64,000 bases of DNA from Larix kaempferi (taxonomy: Eukaryota; Streptophyta; Pinopsida; Pinales; Pinaceae): assembly GCA_027924585.1 (NCBI GenBank), contig BSBM01000007.1:9081501-9145500 (forward strand). The letters run 5' to 3'. Positions 10,207 to 19,792 of the stretch are shown here, piece after piece. Under the pieces are notes generated by a model. The model was not told the origin of the DNA. It made no database searches and saw only the letters and a list, made by a program, of their open reading frames with translations. The first letter of the stretch is position 1; each line of letters starts with the position of its first letter. Position numbers and translations under genes: made by a program.

Positions 10207-11616
10207 TCCTGGCCAGACGAATGGAGGCGGGCCACTGAAATCGCTGCCGCAATGCAACCCCCTGATGCGCAAGAGAAAGATAAGGGCAAAGAAACGACTG
10301 AGCAAAGAAATGATGAAGGTTCGCCAGAACCAGCTTCCAAGAAGCAGAAGCTGTCGCACCCCTCTACGACCCTTTCCTCGGGTTTCGACCAGTATCTGAA
10401 GGAGCAATTTCGTGAGCTACGGACCTCTCAGGCTCACATCAGAAGTGCTCTGGACTTGCAGCTCATGGAGTTGAAAGGTCTTGCAGGAAGAGTTGCGCAG
10501 ACCCATGCGCCACCATCCGGTTCGCAGGCACCGCAGGCATCTACAAGCACTGAGCGGGTTGAAGTACTTGTAGAGAGGCATACTGTCGTTCATATCCCAC
10601 CTACAAGTATGACATTCCCGAATCCTTTGGCTGCAACCCAGGTAAACACGGTTGGCCCTATTGAGACAAATTTGTCATTGATTTCGATAGAAACTTTGCA
10701 GTTAGTACAAGAGCAGGTCTCTATTGAGATGAGAGCTAGAGAGCTCTCCACATTCCATGCAAACCAAATACTGCAATCGCAAGAAATAGAGCTGAAGGAA
10801 GGCTATAAGAACATCTCTGAGAAGCTTGCACTTTACGAGGCACAAGACACTGGGATAAGAAACGTAGTTGATGAAATCGCCCAGGAGATGCCGGCCTGCC
10901 AGATTCAACCAGACCTTCCTCTGGTTGAGAAAGTGCAAATTATTGGCGGAAGGGTGAAATCCCTAGAGCAGGAAATAGTTGCTATGGCTGAGGACCATAG
11001 AGCGCAGATCGTCGAGTTGGAAGCTCGTGTCACAGCACCTCCTATAGATGATAGGCAGGAACAATTTGAAGCACTGCGCATAGCTTCCACACAAATGAAG
11101 TGCAGAGCAGATGAAGCCCAGAACTTAATGACGCAAGCTATGGAGGCTTGGGATGAGCTTGAGAAGCTCCCTTTCAAAGTCGGCCTTTTGGAACAGGTGC
11201 AAGCAGCAGAACAGTCCCTAACTATTCTGAGTGAAGAAGCTAAGGCCTTAGAAGGCTTAGCCAAAATGAGGAAAATGAGTGAAGTGTGCAAAGTACAACA
11301 ACAACTGCACAAGCGCAGAAATGAAGATGCTAATCTCACCAACAACATTTAGCCATTTATGGATGAGTATGCTGAACTTGCTGCCCAAGCTGAGGCAAAG
11401 ATCAAAGAATTTACTGAATCTCAACAGTTGGTTGATGGCATAACTGAAGAAGAAGCTAGTTCAGACATGGTGCAGACAGCTGTGGAGTGCGTGGATGAAA
11501 TGGACTCCGCTATTGCGCAATGGAAGCAAGCATTTGTTGCGACCCAAGCAAAGGCAGACGCGCAAGTAAAGCGACCACACACTAGTGCAAGTGGCTCGGG
11601 GACGAGCCACAAGTAA
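10207..11616 (+). pseudogene. TatB downstream ORF, coiled-coil protein, 5' truncated
   Basis: The frame is open from the copia junction through the ATG at 10252, so the 5' part was cut off by the copia insertion. A single TAG at 11350-11352 interrupts it, and the same frame continues to a TAA at 11614-11616. The protein is mostly long charged helices with heptad-like spacing (Glu/Lys/Gln rich, residues about 150-370), which suggests a coiled coil, plus a Pro/Ser-rich stretch early on. No enzyme motif, signal peptide or membrane segment is seen. It occupies the place of the extra ORF found after pol in some Tat/Ogre elements; its function is unknown. It shares architecture and its last residues, but little other sequence, with the TatA counterpart. 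Confidence 0.72.
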
Positions 11617-11628
11617 GTGTTAGGGGCC

Positions 11629-13038
11629 TGTTGGAGCATAGGCCGTAGATATAGTAAAGCTGCGAATTTTGAGGGAAAAGCACAAGTGTTGAAGGGAAAA
11701 AATGCTAATTTTGAGTAAAAGCACCAATTTTGGGTAGAAGTGAACAGTGCGCAGTACGGCGTCAGATGGATGAGCTTAGCGTAGATTATGGGCCGGAAAT
11801 CACGGAGCTCACGCACACATGTCAAAGGAGAGTGAATGTGGCCGAGTAGAAAGCTCAGCTACCGCAATAAATGAAGCGACAGAATAGAGGGATCAGCTAC
11901 CCTCATTAAGGCTAAGTACAGAAGTTATGGTTTCTCTGACCAAGGAAGAGCAACGAACCAAAGCATTGAAGGTGAAGGACAAGGAGCAGTGAATGATGAA
12001 GCGGCGCCCATACGTGCAATCTACACCGGAAATCATGGAGTCTGCAGGAAGCGACGACATGATTGCAAGCGGTGCCTACAGTACACCTAGCCATGTCCGC
12101 AGTTAGGGTTTTTGGGGATTACTGCTGGGAAAGGCCCACAATTTTGTAAAGGTGCGACCCTCAAGGCCACCTATATATATGTGTAATTGTAAAGGGAAGA
12201 AGGTTAGAAGTTAGATGAGTTGGCTAGAAGGTAAGAGAGTTAGTCTTGGACAGTTGTAGAGCTAGTCTCTGAGTTTACAGACAGTCCAAGTTGATGTCTG
12301 AGTCATTGTAATCTCTATAGAAAAAGAGAATAGATCTAAGAGAAGGGCTCCCATCTGTGTGCGTGGAGTTTCCCAGAAAGATCTAAGGCTGTAGCTATGT
12401 GTGCAACGTACTGTGTAATTCCCATTTTGAGTTAATATAGAATACAGTTCCCGTGAATGTGATTTCCCCATGGAGGCGAACCACATAATTCTAGTTGTTA
12501 TGGTGATGTTTTACGTGAATGCATGTCTATGTTTTACGATCTATGTTTACAAGAAGGTTTCGCTATCCTTATGAATGAATATGTAAAGTAAGTTCTTGAA
12601 TCTCCCTTAGAAGTTATCCTCGTGCAGCGTCGAAGGGGCCTGCAAGAACGCTATCGCTGTAGCGCTTGAGGAGTGTGTTACTGCGCTGTGGCGCAAGGCC
12701 AAGGATAATACGTAGTCAGACGTAGCGGGTAAATGCCTCATTCGCAGGTGCGGAGATACCGCGCAAATAGGCTGGTAAGAGTTTCAGCGCTGTCATGCTG
12801 AAAGGTCTGCAGAAGAGTAAGACGTTCTGCTCTGAGGAATCCTCCTGAAAGAGAAGGGAGAAGATTATAGTCTCCACATTGCCTAGGTTAAGGAAGCCTG
12901 ATTCCTTAGCCCCCCCATAGCCACTTCGGGTGAGACTTCGGGCTGCTGCGTAGCTCGTTGCCGAGAGGGAAAGTGCGCCAAGGGGTGTTTGTTGCTGCGC
13001 ATCCTGAAAACCCGGGTCTGTCCAGAAAGCAGCCAACA
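11629..13038 (+). repeat. TatB 3' LTR (1410 bp)
   Basis: Begins TGTTGGAGCATAGG and ends AGAAAGCAGCCAACA. A TATA-like CTATATATATG is at 12171-12181. The last 150 bp resemble the end of the TatA LTR (a CGGGTGAGAC motif, then GCGAAGGGGT-like, then CAACA), so the two are related families. The right border is fixed by resumption of the H1 protease frame. Confidence 0.8.
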
Positions 13039-13493
13039 CGGTGTGTTAGAGGGGGCTAATTCGGGAGAACCCAAGGATTTCCAACAAGAAATCCACATTA
13101 TGCAAGTCGACATGCCCTCATCAATGACAGCTCGTCCAATGGTCATGGGACCATGAACTACCTCTATATGAAGAGCAACATGGTACGGAAACCGATATTT
13201 GATATCAGACATATCAAAACGTGCAGTCATGTTGGATGATTCCATACTTTCAATCGCTACCAAAAGTGCATTTTGTTGTAATGGACAACTTTGTAAAACT
13301 TCTAGGGTGGACATAGCATAATGGGTCTGGGCTAGGTCTTCAATAACATTGTAGATGGCAGCAGCCCTTGCATTGGGATTATGCGAAGCCCATTTCAAAA
13401 CACCTTTCGGGATCTTGGGCAGTGAATCCACAGGTATGTGGAGAGGAGTGGAAGATTCAGGAACTTCTTTATCCTTATTCTGCGAATCTGGGG
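13039..13493 (-). pseudogene. H1 gypsy protease segment
   Basis: Minus-strand frame containing a retropepsin-like core (AVIDEGMSTCIMW, with Asp-Glu-Gly instead of Asp-Ser/Thr-Gly) preceded by a conserved upstream region (NPNARAAAIYNVIEDL, ALEVL-like). It closely parallels the H2 protease. On its 5' side the frame continues across the TatA insertion into the segment that starts at 37489; on its 3' side it is cut by TatB. The rest of H1 lies left of the window. Confidence 0.8.
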
Positions 13494-15198
13494 TGTTGGG
13501 CCCAGGTTGAGTTAAAGTTTTGGAAGCACCTTTTTGAGGCAAGCAGGGAAAGCTGAGCTGAGTGCAGCTCAAAAACACAATTTTGGCTAAGTATTGAGGA
13601 TGCTGCGAAGTTGCGCGCAGCATCCAACTTTTGACCAGACTGCGGAGTTGCGCGCAACATCAAAGTTTTGGCTATGATGCGAAGACCAGTACTGCGCCGA
13701 AGCAGTGCTGCGAAGTTAGGAGGCCACGTGGAGCCAGCAAAGCAGTCTGCTGGACAAGTATCAAGTGTAGCTACCGGTTCGACCGGTAGCAGCCATTTTT
13801 TGAAAGATATTTCAGGATTGCCGAGCGACGGACATAGGCAAAACAGGAAGGCGGCCACGCGTGGGTTGTTAAGGAAAGCGACGTTTGGCATGCTTAGAAG
13901 GTAAAACCGTTAGAGAGAAACAGTTCGGCAGAAACAGCCTGTAGGCACGCGTGCAACAGGAAGGCTGATAGCGACAGAATGAGGACGTGGAGATCCGCCA
14001 TCATCAAGCAGACACTACCAGGAGCGAGCAAGCCGGTTTGGAAAATCGACGCAGTTTTGGAAACCCTTAGGGTTTTGGGTTTTTAGGTCTTGGACATTGT
14101 ACAAATGTGACCTTCGGGCATGATCTATTTAAGAAGACATTTTTTATGGGATGGGGGTTCGCTTTGTGGGTTGTTCTCTTTTTGGATTATTGTTCTTCTT
14201 TTGTTGTTGCTGAGAACTTAAGGAGAAAAACTTTTTGCATTGTAGAATTTCTCTGAGCTGAGAATATTGTAAAGGCTCTACAGCTGTGTGCGCAGAGACC
14301 TAGCCGAGAGAAAGAATAGTCTGTAGCTGAGTGCGCAGACTAAGAATGGTTGCCCCATCCCTTTTGAAAGAAATATATTACCAACCGTTCTTGTGGACAT
14401 AGCTTTCCATCCGGGGAAGTGAACCACATTAAATCCTATGTTATGAGATGATGTTTATGAATGAATGACTGTCTGTATTTTATGTAGAATGAATGCTTGA
14501 ATGTTTCCTTGCATGCTGTAATATGAGAACTTTGATATGCATTTACCAATAGGAGAAGTTTGGGAATGATATGCTAGGTTCCACGGAAGCAGATGAATGG
14601 CAAACATTTCAATTCTAGGTTAAGGTCGCGAATTAGTCATTTAAGTTTAGATACTTTCTTAATCACAGTGAAGGAACATAGCACAATTAATCATGTTTAT
14701 CATTTTGGTTCACATTGTAATAATCCACGTTCTAGAATGAACGCTAGAAAGATAACCTGTAAGTGCTTGAATGAATGGATGAGTGATATTCATTTCAGTG
14801 CCTTAATGTTTCTGAGATCTTCCAAGTAGAGGATAAGTGTGGGTGACTCGCAGTTCTAGAAGAAGAGTCGCAGCTGTAAGAAACCCTTGGTGCGGCCCGC
14901 AGTGTTTCCTCCACCGCGCAGTACTGCTCGCAACATAGATCCTACTGCGTACCGCATCACTCTTCCCGCAGCACCATCCTTCTGTTCTGTGTTGCACAAC
15001 TTGTTCAGATAAACAACTCATCATTTACTGTGGAAACCTAATTCCATAGTAACCCATAAAGATACACCTCGGGTGAGACCTCAACCTACTTGCAAGTTGT
15101 TTCCGAAAGGGCCAGTGCGAAGGGGTTTTGTTGGTCAAAGGGAGAACCGCAAAGAACCTGGGTCTAATTGGAAACCTCTGGGTCAGTTTAAGCCAACA
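13494..15198 (+). repeat. TatA 5' LTR (1705 bp)
   Basis: Begins TGTTGGGCCCAGG and ends GTTTAAGCCAACA. A TATA-like CTATTTAAG is near 14127. The small open frames inside it are not genes. The sequence following the LTR (TGGTTCCATTGC from about 15201) is where the primer site should be; I cannot assign its tRNA. Confidence 0.92.
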
Positions 15199-15256
15199 AA
15201 TGGTTCCATTGCAAATCCATGATGAGTTGAAATGGTTCTGTTGAGTTGCAATCACA

Positions 15257-15766
15257 ATGTGTGAAGAAGAATATCAGTTCCCCGAAGGATCTGACTATTG
15301 GCATCTTGAAAAGACAGAAATCCAAGCTTGGTGGGATAAGACCATAAGCGATTTTAACAGACAAGAAAATAGACATCCGCATCTAAGCGACACACAGTGG
15401 TTGGATAGATATCTGTTAGACGACATTCATGATATATTTTGGGCATCGTTTCCAAACGAGCTACATGTGTGGATCTCGCGGCTTGCAGAGAAGAAAAACT
15501 GTTTCCAAGGAGGAGTTCCTACGGAGTGGACTCCCGAGCTCACAGCGCACCTTAAACGGTTAGACAGCCCATTGTCATACACAGTTGATTATTGGGTCGA
15601 TCATATGCTAGAAGGATTTGTAATAGAATTTGCTGTAGACACACTCAAATCCTACAGCCAAGCAGAAGCACATTTTTTCGGAGGATTCCAAGGTAAGTTT
15701 CTAAACAATCTCAGTCTATACATTAAGATGTTGTTAGCTGAGAAAGGTGTTTTAAGAATGCAGTAA
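15257..15766 (+). pseudogene. TatA gag N-terminal region
   Basis: The first ATG frame after the 5' LTR gives 169 acidic, Trp-rich residues without a recognised motif. It ends at a TAA; the next coding stretch is in another frame, so a frameshift probably separates them. The position just inside the element supports gag or a gag leader. Its identity is inferred from position only. Confidence 0.55.
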
Positions 15767-15783
15767 TATGCTTCAAGTTTGTC

Positions 15784-16717
15784 ATGATAAACAGTACATA
15801 TATTGATTCTGACGAAGAGACACATACTCTTAGAAGTGGTAAGAGATATAAAATTAATAAGAATCCGGAAGGCCCTAAACTTCATATAGATACTAAGATC
15901 CCCTGCGATATTGATAGCGAAGTTGCACAACCATTTACCCCTAAGAATCCGCCGTTTGCACAAACTGCGCCACCCTTATCGCAGAACCCACTCGCTACGC
16001 AGCCCACCCCGCAGAAGACTTAGCCTAGTCCATCTCTCCCGATAGTCCCATTTGTATTTACTGCATAGATCCCTTTACAGCAGCCGCGCACTAATCCCGG
16101 CGCTCCACCACCTAGTAGCACAATGGCAAACACTGATATGAAACTGCCAATATTCAGAGGAACTGGCCTGGAAGACCCTGATTAGCATTGGTTCCTTTGT
16201 GAATCCATATGGAGTGTAAGACAAATCTAGGACGATGCCGTGAATCAAGCATCGCTCATCACCACTTTCAGGGATAGAGCGCTACATTGGTTTATGAAAT
16301 ACTCTATCGTACAGCCGAGAAACCTCGCAGAAATTAAAGTCGCGCTGATGGCGGAGTTCAAGAAACCTAAGTCTAAGTCTCAGTGTATAACTGAGCTGAA
16401 GGAAATAAAGCAGAGACCAACTGAAATGGTCTCGGAATTTGATCAGAAATTTAAGACCTTACTAGACTAAGTAAGTTTTGTTATACCACCAGAACAACAT
16501 AAAGAATGGTTCATTGCTGCATTGTTACCTCATATCATATTACCATTGATACAGCAGAAGGTTCTATCCCAGGCAGAGGCCTTGGAAATTGCAATGAAGC
16601 TAGAAGCTTTGCCGATTGGTGATACTAGTTCTGGGATGTCTCAGATCCAGAACCAGCTGACCACCCTGACACTTGAATTGCAAAGTATGAAAAATGATAA
16701 AGAACAAATATATGAAC
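15784..16717 (+). pseudogene. TatA gag (capsid) first half, interrupted by H2
   Basis: One frame runs from 15784 into the H2 insertion and resumes in phase at 26950. It contains a Pro-rich linker and a gag capsid-like region (LPIFRGTGLEDPD, then SLITTFRDRALHWFMKY, then a segment ending EFDQKFKTLL). In-frame stops: TAG at 16021, 16066, 16183 and 16228, and TAA at 16468. At each one, a single C to T change in CAG or CAA would produce the stop. Confidence 0.8.
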
Positions 16718-17437
16718 TGTTAGCCCGGTTTTGCAACCAGGCTTAGTGCTATGGGCACCTGCTAACTAGTAGCAGCATTTTCAATGGAAATAAATAACAA
16801 TAAACTAATTAAACAAGACTATTCATGGATCTAAGCAAAGATATTAAACAAATAACAAAAATAATTTAAAATCAAGAACAAGAACATATAAAATAAAGAA
16901 TTTGTATTGAAAGAATGGTGCAATCAAGTGCTTGCGGAATGAATACCTCTAATGGTGAGGTTGAATAGCTCCAAGGATGAGCAACTCCAATCTCCAATGG
17001 TCTCTTCTCCAATGTGGTTTGCAATGGCTAAAATGCTCAAGGGAGATTTCAGCAGCATAAGGATGAGATAATGGATGGATGTGAAATGAGGAGCCCCTAC
17101 CACCTTTTTATAGGTTTTGGTGGTGGGAAATACCATTTGTGGTTTTGTGGAAACCAAATGGTATTGACCAACATGGTTTAGGTACTTTTCCCTCCTTTTT
17201 CCTTTTGGAATAAAAATAATATTTTAATTCCCTTTTTAATATTTTGGGGAATTTGGACCCTTTTTGAGGGTTTTTTATGTTTTTTTGGGAAAAATAATCT
17301 TTTTTAATGGAAAAAGGGGTGTACTCAAGTCTTTTGGTGACCTTTTGTTGGTTTCAGAGGCTCTGATGGTGAAAAAGTGGATAAATGGGTCATGTGAATA
17401 GGGAAATGAGCTAGTGAGCACTTTTTGGGTGTTAACA
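16718..17437 (-). repeat. H2 3' LTR (720 bp)
   Basis: On the minus strand it starts TGTTAACACCC and ends CGGGCTAACA. It pairs with 26229-26948. Confidence 0.95.
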
Positions 17438-17452
17438 GATTGCCCCCTGATG
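17438..17452 (-). other. H2 polypurine tract
   Basis: On the minus strand the sequence is CATCAGGGGGCAATC, directly before the 3' LTR start. It fixes the element orientation as minus. Confidence 0.75.
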
Positions 17453-18724
17453 TGTGAGGGCAGGAGCTCATCGTATGGCCGATAGACATCATAGTTCATT
17501 TGTCTTTTTCTGGGGTTTTAGGGGAGAGAAGAGACCGGTTGGAGGCTGGAGCCACGGCCCTTGGAAGCTGCAAAAACAAAAAATATTACATGGCCTCAAT
17601 ATGAATGAGGTATAATCTCTGATAAAGGACGAGGCAGGCATTCCCATGCTCGTATCAAGACATATACAAAACAATTAGTCCCAAGAAGGGGGATCTAATA
17701 CGTAAAGAAATATACTGGTACATCATAATGGTCCAGAGGGGACATTATTGTGGGATATACTCATGATCATGGCTGATCTCAATAACTGATACACTGGAAT
17801 AACTGTTGAACTGCTGAAACTGAAGGTGTCCAACATCTGTATGGACTCAATGACTGTGAGCCATCTGGGATATTGTCGCCATACGCAACCCGGATATCTA
17901 TAGAAAAAATGTAACTGGTTGTATCCATAGGTAGACTCTCAAATGTGGAGGAGTCAGGTGGTATCCGGGGTCTTCGACTAATAACTGAACGGACCAATAC
18001 CCTGTGCGAGTCTCAACGATGCGATCAAGGTGTTGAAGTCGAGCATCTGAGAAACAATCATTCGGAGAGGCACTGAGGATTCCTCTCGAAATGATTCGTA
18101 GGCACTCATCATAAATGGTAATGAGTCCAAGACACAGGGACCTCTAGGTCTATCCTCTGGAATCAATGTGGTCGTCGTCGACAGAGGGAGACCAGCAAGT
18201 AACAAGGAAATGATGTTTCCTTGATAGGAGTACGAGGTGTAGAACTGAAGTGATGTAGTACTAATGGTAGGGCTGACATACTTGTGGGGATGGGAAATAA
18301 ATGGGTCAAAAAATGGGTAGACTCAAACTTCCTTTGTTCAGAGCATGATGACATGGTTGACCTGGCAGCGTAGGGAACTGACTTGTAGGTGTGGGGATCA
18401 TTGCTTTGACTGATTGGTATATATTGACTCTGGGGGGGAGGACGAGCTGAGAGGTGTCGTCGAGGGATTATCAAGGTGACATACTGCAGAATACTCTGAA
18501 CAAAGGCGACCGAAATGGGGAAGCTGCCTAAATAAGTAGATATGATCTGTCGTGGTGCCAAGAGGCACCATTGATTCCTTCTTCGTAGTTTTAATGAGCT
18601 CCAAGAAGGGATAAAAGTGTGCTCTGAAATGGTACGGTCCTGTGGATTTTGTGAGCCCAGGATGGCTCATGCTCATGGTTGCTTTCATGTTTAGAGAGTC
18701 TGAAAACGGTAAGTGGACTCTGTT

Positions 18725-19020
18725 GGTGTTTCTTTTTCGTAAGTTTAGTCTCCAAGGCCCGAAAAAGCATAAAATGATGCGGATGGAGAACTCTTCTAGC
18801 CGATGTGACTAGAGTATACCTTTTTCGTAATTAGTCTACAAGGTCCGGAAAAGGGGTAAACTTATACCAGGTAGACGCCCTTTCAGATACGTTTAGCGAG
18901 CATGAAAGGAAGCAAGATTGCTCGGCGATCTTTTCATTGTTTTAGGAGTCAGAAAAGAGCTTAACAGAAACTCCCTAAGTGCCTTTTTCGTAAAAGGGAT
19001 TGCTCGGCCCGAAAAAGGGA
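18725..19020 (-). repeat. H2 tail repeat with CTTTTTCG / CGAAAAAG arms (3 copies)
   Basis: Three degenerate units near 18731, 18819 and 18980. Each has CTTTTTCGTAA followed 15-25 bp later by GGCCCGAAAAAG or a variant. The arms are inverted repeats and can form a hairpin in RNA or DNA. Confidence 0.7.
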
Positions 19021-19047
19021 TAAAATTATACCGAACAAAAATGGATA

Positions 19048-19600
19048 GATGGGAGCGAGAAAAGGTCTCAAGCGTCATCACGTGTGTGGGATACTGGATC
19101 CGGTGACATAAAGATTGTCACAAAGGGGGCTGCGGCCGTTGTGGCACGCAAACCGAGGCTATGAGAGGGCATTTTTGAAAAAATGGCCGAAAAAGATGGG
19201 CGTGAGAGCGAGAAATGATCTCAAGCATAATCACGAGCGTGGAAAACTTAATCCAGTAATATGAGACTCATCAAAAAATGGAGAACGACCGATGTGGCAT
19301 GCAAACCAAGGCAACGAGGGGGTATGGAAAAAATGCCCAAAAAAAATCTAGGCGTGAGAGCGAGAACTGATCTCAAGCATCATCACGGGCGCGGAAAACT
19401 GGATCCGGCGATATAAGGTTCGTCAAAAATGGATGACGGCCGATGTGGCACGCAAACCGAAGCGACGAGGGGGCATGGAAAAATGCCCGAAAAATCTGGG
19501 GGTGAGAGCGAGAAATGATCTCAAGCATCATCACGAGCGCGGAAAACTGAATCCGGCAGTGCAAATGGTGCGAAAAACGGAGGTCATAAGGACTCCGGAA
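19048..19600 (-). repeat. H2 tail 150-bp tandem repeat (about 3.7 copies)
   Basis: Units start near 19048, 19198, 19348 and 19497, a period of 149-150 bp. Shared blocks are GAGAGCGAGAA-TGATCTCAAGC (split by one variable base), ATCACG-GCGCGGAAAACT and GATGTGGCACGCAAACCGA. Confidence 0.88.
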
Positions 19601-19792
19601 TGGTCAAAGCAAATAACTAGGTTAAAAAATTGCTACAAATAAAGGTGAGCCCACCAAGCCAATGATGCAGTGGTGGGGGAGAAATGATGACCCGCGGGGG
19701 GGAATACTATCTGCATAAAATCTACTCAAATATACAAGTGACACGTGACCTCAAAAATGGTTGAGATCACAAATATGAAAAAGTGAGCAGGG

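Larger units (their letters stand above)
10206..13038 (+). mobile_element. 3' part of a Tat-like Ty3/gypsy element (TatB)
   Basis: Contains the end of a downstream ORF, a short spacer with GTGTTAGGGGCC, and a 3' LTR (11629-13038). The layout is the same as the 3' end of TatA (35.2-37.5 kb): ORF ending in a SGT-x-H motif, the same spacer, then an LTR starting TGTTGG. The 5' side is displaced by the copia array and lies outside the window. The right end is within H1; the target duplication should be CGGTG (13039-13043), to be found before the 5' LTR upstream. Confidence 0.82.
17453..19792 (-). other. H2 3' non-coding tail
   Basis: About 2.3 kb between the stop of the protease frame and the polypurine tract. 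Open stretches on the minus strand (18163-18688) show no motif I recognise and are probably remnants or chance. The distal half holds two tandem repeat families, listed separately. RT-RNase H-integrase would normally occupy part of this place. Confidence 0.6.

Noticed and set aside
10252-11616. Host nuclear coiled-coil gene
   Set aside because: It is open up to the copia junction, ends 12 bp before an LTR, and its layout matches the TatA downstream ORF.
13668-13904. Open frames inside LTRs (for example 13668-13904, 14593-14829, 36503-36834, 39725-39907)
   Set aside because: Their frames are not kept between paired LTRs and they lack motifs.
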